Shown one piece after another: positions 56,928 through 64,000 of a stretch of 64,000 nucleotides of DNA. The translations under genes and the position numbers were made by a program. The notes beneath the pieces are model-generated. The model was not told the DNA's origin, did not search any database, and saw only the letters and a list, made by a program, of their open reading frames with translations. This DNA comes from Bacteroidetes bacterium GWE2_42_24. GTDB lineage: Bacteria > Bacteroidota > Bacteroidia > Bacteroidales > TTA-H9. Position 1 is the stretch's first letter. Each line of letters starts with the position of its first letter. The stretch is taken from the NCBI GenBank assembly GCA_001768515.1, contig MEOA01000002.1, positions 1 through 64,000 of the forward strand, written 5' to 3'.

Positions 56928-58172
56928 ATGAAATTTGCCGACCTGAAAGTAGCCAGCGAGATAAAGCAGAATCTTGACAAACTGGGATTTATACGCCCCA
57001 CGGACATCCAGTTCAAAGCCATCCCTCCCATCATGCGTGGTGAAGATGTATTGGCCGTTGCACAGACTGGTACAGGGAAGACAGCAGCCTTTGCTATTCC
57101 GGTTATCCATATGATAAATGAAGCGAAGCCTTCCCGCCGCTATCAGGGCATCAGGTGTCTGGTTATGGTCCCAACACACGAACTGGCCCTGCAAATCAAC
57201 AAGGTATTCAACAGCATTGCAGCACATACACATGTAAAAGCCACAAGTATCTATGGTGGTGTTGATCAGGATCCCCAAATCAGTATGCTCAGGAAAGGAA
57301 CCGATATTCTGATCGCAACTCCCGGCAGGATGTTTGACTTAGCAAGTCAGGGACATCTCGATTTATCAAACATTGACATCCTTATTCTCGACGAAGCTGA
57401 TCACATGCTCGATTTAGGGTTTATCAAAGATATTCGCGATTTGAGCAGAAAGCTTCCCAGAGAAAGGCAGACGCTTTTCTTTTCGGCAACCATTAATCCT
57501 GATATTAAAAAGCTTGCCTACGACCTCGTTAAAGATGCCATTCGAATTCAGGTCTCTCCTAAAAATCCAGTCAATAAAAACATCAATCATTCTGTAGCCA
57601 TGATTGACATGGACGACAAACGCTTCTTTCTTGAGCGAATGGTTAAGGAAAATCCAGACCAAAAAATTCTTGTCTTCGTTCGCACAAAAGTAAGGGCTGA
57701 AAGGGTTAAATCGGCCATGGAGCGCGTTGAGATAAAAAGCGATACGATACACAGCGACAAAGACCAATCGGACCGTAATCGTGTGATGGAAGAGTTTGGA
57801 GCCGGGAGACTGATGATGTTGATCGCTACCGACATCTCAGCCAGAGGAATCGATATCCCTGATGTTGATTTTGTAGTTAATTATGATTTGCCCGATAAAC
57901 CCGAAAACTACGTACACCGCATCGGGCGGACAGGCAGAGGCAACAAACGCGGCGAGGCTGTTTCTTTCTGCAGCAAGGAAGAAAAGCCTCTGCTAAAAGA
58001 GATCGAGAGCTACACTGGAGCCCCCATTGAGGTAATTAGCATCCCGGCAGCAGAATATGACACCACGATAAGTTTCTCGGCCGAAGCCAAAGATGACTGG
58101 AAAACACTTATCAACGAGCACGAAAAGACGATGGCGAAGATTAACAGGAAAAAGAAGAAAAAGAAATTGTAG
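56928..58172 (+). CDS. DEAD-box ATP-dependent RNA helicase
   Basis: A 414-residue RNA helicase. All motifs are present in order: Q motif (GFIRPTDIQ), Walker A AQTGTGKT, PGR, LDEADHML, SAT (FSATIN), then ARGIDIPDV and HRIGRTGR in the second RecA domain. A short Lys-rich tail (KINRKKKKKKL) likely binds RNA. It belongs to the RhlE-like group common in Bacteroidetes, active in ribosome assembly or RNA decay, often induced by cold. The start at 56928 follows from the promoter. Confidence 0.96.
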   Translation: MKFADLKVASEIKQNLDKLGFIRPTDIQFKAIPPIMRGEDVLAVAQTGTGKTAAFAIPVIHMINEAKPSRRYQGIRCLVMVPTHELALQINKVFNSIAAHTHVKATSIYGGVDQDPQISMLRKGTDILIATPGRMFDLASQGHLDLSNIDILILDEADHMLDLGFIKDIRDLSRKLPRERQTLFFSATINPDIKKLAYDLVKDAIRIQVSPKNPVNKNINHSVAMIDMDDKRFFLERMVKENPDQKILVFVRTKVRAERVKSAMERVEIKSDTIHSDKDQSDRNRVMEEFGAGRLMMLIATDISARGIDIPDVDFVVNYDLPDKPENYVHRIGRTGRGNKRGEAVSFCSKEEKPLLKEIESYTGAPIEVISIPAAEYDTTISFSAEAKDDWKTLINEHEKTMAKINRKKKKKKL

Positions 58173-58302
58173 CAACCTTTTGATGTGCATCAGCCTGATC
58201 AATGCATGATTAGCTCAGTACTCTAGCTTCTTCTTAAACATATCCGCATTGACCCCAAAAAATTGGCTAAGGGAGTTGAGGCTTCTTTTCCGATTCGTAT
58301 TT

Positions 58303-59562
58303 TCAACCAATGACCTTAGATACAAGCTGAGATGGGTTCTGTCTGACTTTCCGCCAAACAATTAGCGCAAGAATCACAATCATCATATTCCCAAGTCCAA
58401 GAATTCCATTTGTCGTCATCCATGCTGAGATGGTCTTTCCTACCATGTCACGGATATTTCCGCCATATAACACAAATGCAATGACAGAGAGCATGGTAAT
58501 CCAAACTGGCGGTTTTTGGCTTAATAAATAAAAAAATAACAGCGAAATCAGAGGAAGCGAAAACATGAAATGTTCAAAGTCGGTAACTGTAAGGTTCGGA
58601 ATTACCGCTAATACCCAAAAATATTCAAAAACAAAATTCCGTTGTCTTGAACAATTCTCATGCCCTGCCTGCTCCCTTTCCATATTTCTGTGCACAAACC
58701 TGAAAAGAAGCATATAGAAAATCCCGAGAATTGTAAAGCTAAACCAGATACCAGGCTGAAAACTGATGATATTATCAATGATTCTGTAAATCCAGGAATA
58801 AATTGTATCAAACCCTGTGACAGGCGATTGGTTATGGATCATCATTGTAGTAAGCCAGTCCTGATGCAGTTGATAGTTAGTCGCCAAACCAGTGTAAACA
58901 GATGGAGATAATAACCCGAACAGAAGTACAATGACCGAAATTCCAATGAACTTAAACTCTTTCCTAAAGACAAGCAACGGAAAGAACAAGAGAAAATGAG
59001 GCTTGACCAATACTGCCAGGGCCAAAAGAGTTGCAGCGGGAATGACTTTCCCTTGCTGATGTAAAACAAGTGACGGCACTACAAGCAACAAAAGCAAGCT
59101 GTTAATATTTCCAAGATGAAGCTCATAATAAAACGGGAGCAGGCAAACCAGAAACATCAAGAGCTGAACCTTTAACTGAATCATTTCAAAAGTATCCGGA
59201 AAAAAGACATCTCTGATGAACGCCGAGATAAAACGAATAGCAATCAAAATTGACAAGCACAGGAGGACAAAATAGATAACCTTTGCAATACCAAATGGAA
59301 ACACTGCCAATGGCAGAAACAAGTACAGCACTATGGGTGAATATTTGTAATACCCCGAATCGAGACCAAATGCTTTTCCATATACCTGCCCTCCGTCGGC
59401 CAACGCATTTGAAGCCGAATAATATACCTCAAAATCATGTAGCCAAAAACGGCCATTAATATTTTGAAGGATGAAAAACCCAGCAAAAAAAAGCATTAAA
59501 ACAAGGATAAATACGCTGGTAGTGATAGACACCTTGAAATTCTTGAAACAACTCAGATTCAT
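58303..59562 (-). CDS. Membrane glycosyltransferase, GT87 (DUF2029) family
   Basis: A 419-residue polytopic protein with about ten hydrophobic segments. The first periplasmic loop holds FWLHDFEVYYSASNALADGG, with the acidic residues typical of GT-C enzymes, and YKYSPIVLYLFLP follows, as in GT87 mannosyltransferase-like proteins. These enzymes use polyprenyl-phosphate sugars outside the inner membrane. No other glycan gene is next to it, so its product is unknown. It is not closely linked to the sensor kinase genes upstream on the same strand (129-nt gap). Confidence 0.85.
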   Translation of the reverse strand: MNLSCFKNFKVSITTSVFILVLMLFFAGFFILQNINGRFWLHDFEVYYSASNALADGGQVYGKAFGLDSGYYKYSPIVLYLFLPLAVFPFGIAKVIYFVLLCLSILIAIRFISAFIRDVFFPDTFEMIQLKVQLLMFLVCLLPFYYELHLGNINSLLLLLVVPSLVLHQQGKVIPAATLLALAVLVKPHFLLFFPLLVFRKEFKFIGISVIVLLFGLLSPSVYTGLATNYQLHQDWLTTMMIHNQSPVTGFDTIYSWIYRIIDNIISFQPGIWFSFTILGIFYMLLFRFVHRNMEREQAGHENCSRQRNFVFEYFWVLAVIPNLTVTDFEHFMFSLPLISLLFFYLLSQKPPVWITMLSVIAFVLYGGNIRDMVGKTISAWMTTNGILGLGNMMIVILALIVWRKVRQNPSQLVSKVIG

Positions 59563-59691
59563 AGCATTATATTAGAACATAAGACCCAAAAACTGTTTAT
59601 CGGCAAAAATACAGATTATTTGAGCGCCTGCTACCAGCTTATTTTTTGAAAGACAAATTGTACTTCGATCTTGTTGAACAACGCTAGTTAT

Positions 59692-61968
59692 CTATAAACC
59701 AAAAGGTAATGAGAATGAAAAAACAGACCCATGGCCTGGTTTACTGTCGATCCATATCTTACCGTCTTGCTTTTCAATAAATTCTTTGCATATAATGAGC
59801 CCCAGCCCCGTCCCCTTTTCATTCGCAGTTCCCAGGGTTGACTGGCCGAAACCTGAGGCAAAAAGAACTTTTGCCTTTTCGGAAGTCATGCCAACACCGT
59901 TGTCAGCCACACTAATCCTAAATTCATTTTCAGTCCTTAAGACAGAAATACTAACAACACCACCCTTATATGAGAACTTAATTGCATTGGCTACAAGATT
60001 GTAAATAATTACATTGATCATCGAAGGATCACCATATACTTCCAATTGTTGGTCGATATTGTTTTGAATAGTAATCTCTTTCCCTGCAGCCACTTCAAAA
60101 AGCGATTTTCTTACCTCTTCGGTAACTGAATATAAACGAAACATGTCCTTCTGCACTTCAATTTTACCACGCTGGGAACGAGACCATGTAAGCAGCTTTT
60201 CGAGAAGAGTATATGTGTTTTTGGCGGTCACATGCAACCGGTTGATAAGCTCCCTGCTATCCTCTGGGGTCAGATCCTCAATATTGTTGTTCAGAAGTTC
60301 GGTAAACCCCAACATGGCATTAAACGGACTCAGAAGATCATGAGCTATAATTGAAAACAGCTTATCCTTTGTTTCATTGGCCACCTTCAGATCGCTGGCA
60401 AATTGTTCGAGCTGAAGCTGGAAGTTATATCTTTCAGTGACATCGCGGAGCACCCCTTCATGAAAAAGGACATTCCCATCACCATCCGTAGTTAGCCAAC
60501 CGTGATCCTCTACCCAAATTTTCTCACCATCTTTCCTCTTAAGCGGATAGATAGCCAATTCTTCCTTCATTTCCAGCAAAATAGCACGATCCCGATCATG
60601 AATGTCGAAATACAAGTCCTTATTAATATCAACAGCCATTAATTCTTCAAGATTGGCATAGCCCAATATATCAACGAGGGCAGGGTTCGCATCAAAAAAA
60701 CGCCCTTCGGGACTACTTCTGTACACGCCATCAGGTATACTGGCAAACAATGTTCTGTACTTTTCCTCGCTAGCCCTTAATGCCTTACCCGATTCCACAT
60801 CATGAGTAATATCATGGCCTATTCCAACTATTCCTACCACGTTACCACCAGGTTCCTGCAGGGGAACTTTTGTAACCCGTAACCATTGAACTTGTCCGTT
60901 GGTGTGCCGATAGATAGTTTCATGATCAATAAGCGAAACCCCCGTTCTGATTACTTCCATGTCCTGATTATACCCTTCCTGACCTGCTGATGACATCATC
61001 AGGTCAAGATCGGTTTTGCCTATCACATCTTCCTCTCTGGTCTTTTCAAGAAAGGCAACTTCAGCTTTGTTGGCAATGATTTTTCTCCCTTTACTATCTT
61101 TCACGTAGATCATGACTGGCAAATTATCGATGAGGGTACGCAGCATAATCTGCTGTCGCGTCACATTATCAAGAGCACTTTTGCGCTCGGTAATGTCGTG
61201 CAGACTACCTTCTATGCCTATATATCCTCCATGCTCATCATATCTTAGATGAGCATTGACAGAGACAAAGAATGTCTTTTCCTGGCCTGCCCGCAGCTCA
61301 ACCTCATAGTCATCTATCTGCCCTTTTTGTCTTAATATCTCCCAGAACTTATCCCTGTCCGCCGGATTATTATACAGTTCTTTTACAGACAAACCAATCA
61401 AATCCTGTGGCTGGTAGTGGGTATAATACGAAATCGAAGGGCTTATTAATGTTATGATGCCATTGACATCAGTTTGATAAAAAATATCCTGGACATTGTT
61501 AAAGATGCTTCTGTAAACCTTTTCACTATTTTGAAGGGCCTTATCGATCTTCATATACGCGGAAACATCATGAATGATTGAGTGCAGAAAAGCTTTACCG
61601 TTAATTATGATCTTATTGAGGGTTACCTCAGCATCAAACAGCGACCCATCCAAACGTTGGTGCTTCCAGTAAAATCGTTGTGGATGTCCTGCCATAGCTT
61701 CACGGCGATAATTCAGTCCACAGATCTTCGAATCAACTCCATCAGGCTGCTTTACCGGACTCAGCTTAGTGAACGAGAGGTTAAGAAGATCATTTTTACT
61801 AGCAGCCATAAACATCTTAACTGACAGAGCATTACAGTCTACAATCCTGTTGTCATCCATAAAAATAATAGCATCATTGGCCGACTCAAAAAGGAGACGG
61901 TACAGCTCGGACGAGTTAATGCTGTCGCCAAACCAGTTGGATGTTTTGTCTATATCTGTGTCAGTCAT
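59692..61968 (-). CDS. Soluble multi-PAS sensor histidine kinase
   Basis: A 758-residue kinase without membrane segments. Four PAS units are visible: about 20-135 (FESANDAIIFMDDN), 140-265 (IFNNVQDIFYQTD), 275-395 (LIDNLPVMIYVKDSKG) and 400-525 (LFASIPDGVYRSSPEG). A coiled linker, HisKA with the His in SIIAHDLLSPFNAML and a HATPase domain (NLVANAIKFS, ADNGVGM, GTGLGLIICKE) follow. The ligand of the PAS domains is unknown; oxygen, redox or small molecules are typical. It lies 24 nt downstream of a hybrid kinase on the same strand, so the two are probably co-expressed. Confidence 0.93.
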   Translation of the reverse strand: MTDTDIDKTSNWFGDSINSSELYRLLFESANDAIIFMDDNRIVDCNALSVKMFMAASKNDLLNLSFTKLSPVKQPDGVDSKICGLNYRREAMAGHPQRFYWKHQRLDGSLFDAEVTLNKIIINGKAFLHSIIHDVSAYMKIDKALQNSEKVYRSIFNNVQDIFYQTDVNGIITLISPSISYYTHYQPQDLIGLSVKELYNNPADRDKFWEILRQKGQIDDYEVELRAGQEKTFFVSVNAHLRYDEHGGYIGIEGSLHDITERKSALDNVTRQQIMLRTLIDNLPVMIYVKDSKGRKIIANKAEVAFLEKTREEDVIGKTDLDLMMSSAGQEGYNQDMEVIRTGVSLIDHETIYRHTNGQVQWLRVTKVPLQEPGGNVVGIVGIGHDITHDVESGKALRASEEKYRTLFASIPDGVYRSSPEGRFFDANPALVDILGYANLEELMAVDINKDLYFDIHDRDRAILLEMKEELAIYPLKRKDGEKIWVEDHGWLTTDGDGNVLFHEGVLRDVTERYNFQLQLEQFASDLKVANETKDKLFSIIAHDLLSPFNAMLGFTELLNNNIEDLTPEDSRELINRLHVTAKNTYTLLEKLLTWSRSQRGKIEVQKDMFRLYSVTEEVRKSLFEVAAGKEITIQNNIDQQLEVYGDPSMINVIIYNLVANAIKFSYKGGVVSISVLRTENEFRISVADNGVGMTSEKAKVLFASGFGQSTLGTANEKGTGLGLIICKEFIEKQDGKIWIDSKPGHGSVFSFSLPFGL

Positions 61969-61992
61969 TAACTTTTAATTAATGTTGAAAGA

Positions 61993-64000
61993 TTATTGAC
62001 CGGGAAGATACTTTTCAACCATAGCCACAAGGTCTTCCCTGCGGATTGGTTTTGCTAAATAATCAACACAACCTGCTGCCAAAGCCAATTCCCTGTCACC
62101 GGTCAGGGCATAGGCAGTAGTAGCAATTACAGGCAGATCGGGCCGATGCTTATTTATAATTCGGGTGGCTTCGAAGCCAGTCATCACGGGCATCTTTAAA
62201 TCCATCAACACCAAATCAATATCATCATTTCTTAGCACCTCATCAACCGCTTCCTGCCCGTTCAGTGCATGAATAAGAATATAGTCCAGACGTCGCAGAA
62301 TTAAATTAATCAGCATGAAATTGGTGGGTTCATCTTCGGCAATCAGAATTGTATGTTTCATAGGAGAAGGCACAATTTTAGTATGACACTCTATCGCTGT
62401 CGAAGGTTTAAAAACAGGATCCGCCTGACTGCAAGGAAGCGTTACGCGGAACACCGATCCCACGCCTATCTCTGATTCTACTGTTATAGCTCCTCCCAGT
62501 TTCTTCACAACTCCTTCAGCAATGGCAAGTCCAAGTCCACTACCTTCATATAGTCGGGTATTCCCGGGATCAAGCTGTCTGAACGCTTTAAATACCGCAT
62601 CCAGCGTATTTTTGGCAATCCCGATACCACTGTCGCGAACGTACACTTCAACAAAACCATCCAACATACAGGCACCTATCTCAATAAAACCTTTATGGGT
62701 GAATTTCAATGCATTCATCATGAGATGATTCAATACCTTCTCGATAAGTTCACGATCGGATTCCAGGTATACTTTACCAACTTCCTCCGGAACTGTATAT
62801 CGATAGTCGAGTCCTTTATTCATACAAGAATTCGAGAAGGCTTTTCTGACGCTCATCAGAACCTCATCCAGTCCAAAACGACGACTGTTTATCTCGAGAT
62901 TTCCAGAGGCAATCAGCGAGATATCCATAAAATCATTGATAGTATTCACAAGCCTGTCGCTACTGCTATGCAAGATAGAGAGCCATTCCTTCTTTTCTTC
63001 CGCGGTAATCCCCTCGGCAACCATCATCTGTCCAAAGCCTAATATACCATTTAGGGGAGTACGGATCTCGTGCGATATGTTATTCATAAACGCCGTTTTC
63101 AAACGATCACCGGCTTCGGCCTGGTCCTTTGCCTGCAAGATCTCCTGCTCGTGCCTCATCTTCTCGATGTAAATGCTCAACTGTGAAGCAATCACCTCAA
63201 ATATCTCAATGGTCACTTCATCGTAAGCATCACTATTCGTAAAGCTTTGCACGACAACTGTCCCGATGGTCTCATGACTGGTTTTCAACGGCACGCCAAG
63301 CCATTTACTTGCTATGGTTCCTTTTAGCTCCAGCTGCAACCGTTCGTCAAGTTCGATGATTTCATCGCGATTCAGCAACATCGACTTTCCAGATTTTACA
63401 ACCAAACCGGATAATGATTTGGCTGCAGGCCATCCCGTAGATTCATCCTTCTCATCTGCCCACAGTTCGCCTGAAAGGGTATCGGTCTTCTTTTCATACA
63501 AGTCGATGGAAAAATACGAGGTATCTATCACATATTGAAGTTCCTGTTTCACAACCCCCACCAACTCGTTAAACGATTCCGAGTTTATAACTGCCCTGGC
63601 AATATTATATTGAATCCGATGAATAAGATCAGCCCGTTTACGGCCAGAGATATCCTGCCCCTGAGCAATTGTCGCGACGTAATGATGCTCTGTTGCTGAA
63701 TATATGTTTGCACTATTCAGAAGGATGATATGCTGTTTGCCATCCTTGTCAATAACTGGAATTTCAACTGAATCCAAATTTTTACCCGATGACGCCTCAT
63801 CAATTATTTGCATGATCTCATCCAATCTGTCGTGTGGAAACAGTGTTGTCAATTTTTTACCAATGATTTCTTCAGAAGTATACCCGGTTAGTTTTTCGAA
63901 AGCATGATTGAAACGACTGACAATTAAACCATAATTCCAAACAACGATGGGTGCATTGGCACGATTAATCAAATTCTCCAGATAATCGCTCGTCTCTTTT
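61993..64000 (-). CDS. Hybrid PAS-GAF histidine kinase with receiver domain, N-terminus outside the window
   Basis: The frame is open through the window edge: codons before the TTG at 63972 read ETSDYLEN, which continues a PAS helix, so the true start is beyond 64000. Visible order: PAS (to about residue 115), GAF (about 130-285), HisKA with the His in NISHEIRTPLNGIL, HATPase (LMMNALKFT, DSGIGIA, GSGLGLAIAE) and a C-terminal receiver domain with the phospho-acceptor Asp in LVLMDLKMP and the Lys in LAKPI. It is cytosolic as far as can be seen. It precedes the multi-PAS kinase by 24 nt; its receiver could also accept phosphate from that kinase. Confidence 0.93.
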   Translation of the reverse strand, partial: KETSDYLENLINRANAPIVVWNYGLIVSRFNHAFEKLTGYTSEEIIGKKLTTLFPHDRLDEIMQIIDEASSGKNLDSVEIPVIDKDGKQHIILLNSANIYSATEHHYVATIAQGQDISGRKRADLIHRIQYNIARAVINSESFNELVGVVKQELQYVIDTSYFSIDLYEKKTDTLSGELWADEKDESTGWPAAKSLSGLVVKSGKSMLLNRDEIIELDERLQLELKGTIASKWLGVPLKTSHETIGTVVVQSFTNSDAYDEVTIEIFEVIASQLSIYIEKMRHEQEILQAKDQAEAGDRLKTAFMNNISHEIRTPLNGILGFGQMMVAEGITAEEKKEWLSILHSSSDRLVNTINDFMDISLIASGNLEINSRRFGLDEVLMSVRKAFSNSCMNKGLDYRYTVPEEVGKVYLESDRELIEKVLNHLMMNALKFTHKGFIEIGACMLDGFVEVYVRDSGIGIAKNTLDAVFKAFRQLDPGNTRLYEGSGLGLAIAEGVVKKLGGAITVESEIGVGSVFRVTLPCSQADPVFKPSTAIECHTKIVPSPMKHTILIAEDEPTNFMLINLILRRLDYILIHALNGQEAVDEVLRNDDIDLVLMDLKMPVMTGFEATRIINKHRPDLPVIATTAYALTGDRELALAAGCVDYLAKPIRREDLVAMVEKYLPGQ

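Overview
The window comes from the chromosome of a Bacteroidetes (Bacteroidota) bacterium, probably a free-living or sediment-type member of the Bacteroidales or a neighbouring order. Four things point there: many promoters have the Bacteroidetes form (TTTG or TTG, a spacer of about 18-20 nt, then TAnnTTTG); one protein ends in a type IX secretion sorting domain; the families DUF5686, DUF4833, DUF2851 and a full Bat operon are present; and there is a Bacteroidetes-type serine palmitoyltransferase. I saw no phage, insertion sequence, CRISPR array, rRNA or tRNA.

Layout. 1-3.2 kb: the 3' part of a very large TPR protein. 3.2-4.4 kb: AT-rich gap with a 52-bp tandem repeat and the dnaA promoter. 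4.4-8.1 kb: dnaA, a low-molecular-weight phosphatase, a serine/threonine dehydratase-like enzyme and an RsmI-like methylase. 8.2-21.9 kb: a fourteen-gene lipid locus on one strand. 21.9-31.6 kb: DUF4833 and DUF5686 proteins, an ABC exporter, a CoA-transferase, a GT2 enzyme, miaA and an SDR epimerase. 31.8-41.1 kb: mostly minus strand, with a sensor kinase, an NSS transporter and its 40-residue MetS subunit, DUF2851, a geranylgeranyl-reductase-like flavoprotein, a GH53 galactanase lipoprotein and a META lipoprotein. 41.1-43.2 kb: almost gene-free. 43.2-45.8 kb: a large secreted Asp-box protein. 46.1-54.9 kb: the MoxR/Bat operon. 55-64 kb: pyridoxamine kinase, hemerythrin, a DEAD-box helicase, a GT87 membrane protein and two sensor kinases, the last cut by the window end.

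The most interesting region is 8.2-21.9 kb. It joins serine palmitoyltransferase and two ceramide-synthase-like GNAT proteins (ceramide backbone) to two CDP-alcohol phosphotransferases, two nucleotidyltransferases, myo-inositol-phosphate synthase, a HisC/CobD-like PLP enzyme, an ATP-grasp enzyme, an odd HAD hydrolase, a flippase-like membrane protein, a LysE-type exporter and a TetR regulator. I infer two head-group branches built on one sphingolipid backbone: an inositol branch and an amino-alcohol-phosphate branch. The inositol part resembles inositol-lipid loci known from gut Bacteroides. The second branch, and the loss of an otherwise invariant Asp in one phosphotransferase and in the HAD enzyme, are not explained by what I know of those loci.

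The Bat operon encodes a MoxR ATPase, a DUF58 protein, two VWA membrane proteins (one fused to the BatC TPR part), BatD and BatE. Together they are expected to form an envelope chaperone or stress complex. All functions are predictions from sequence patterns; no database search was run.
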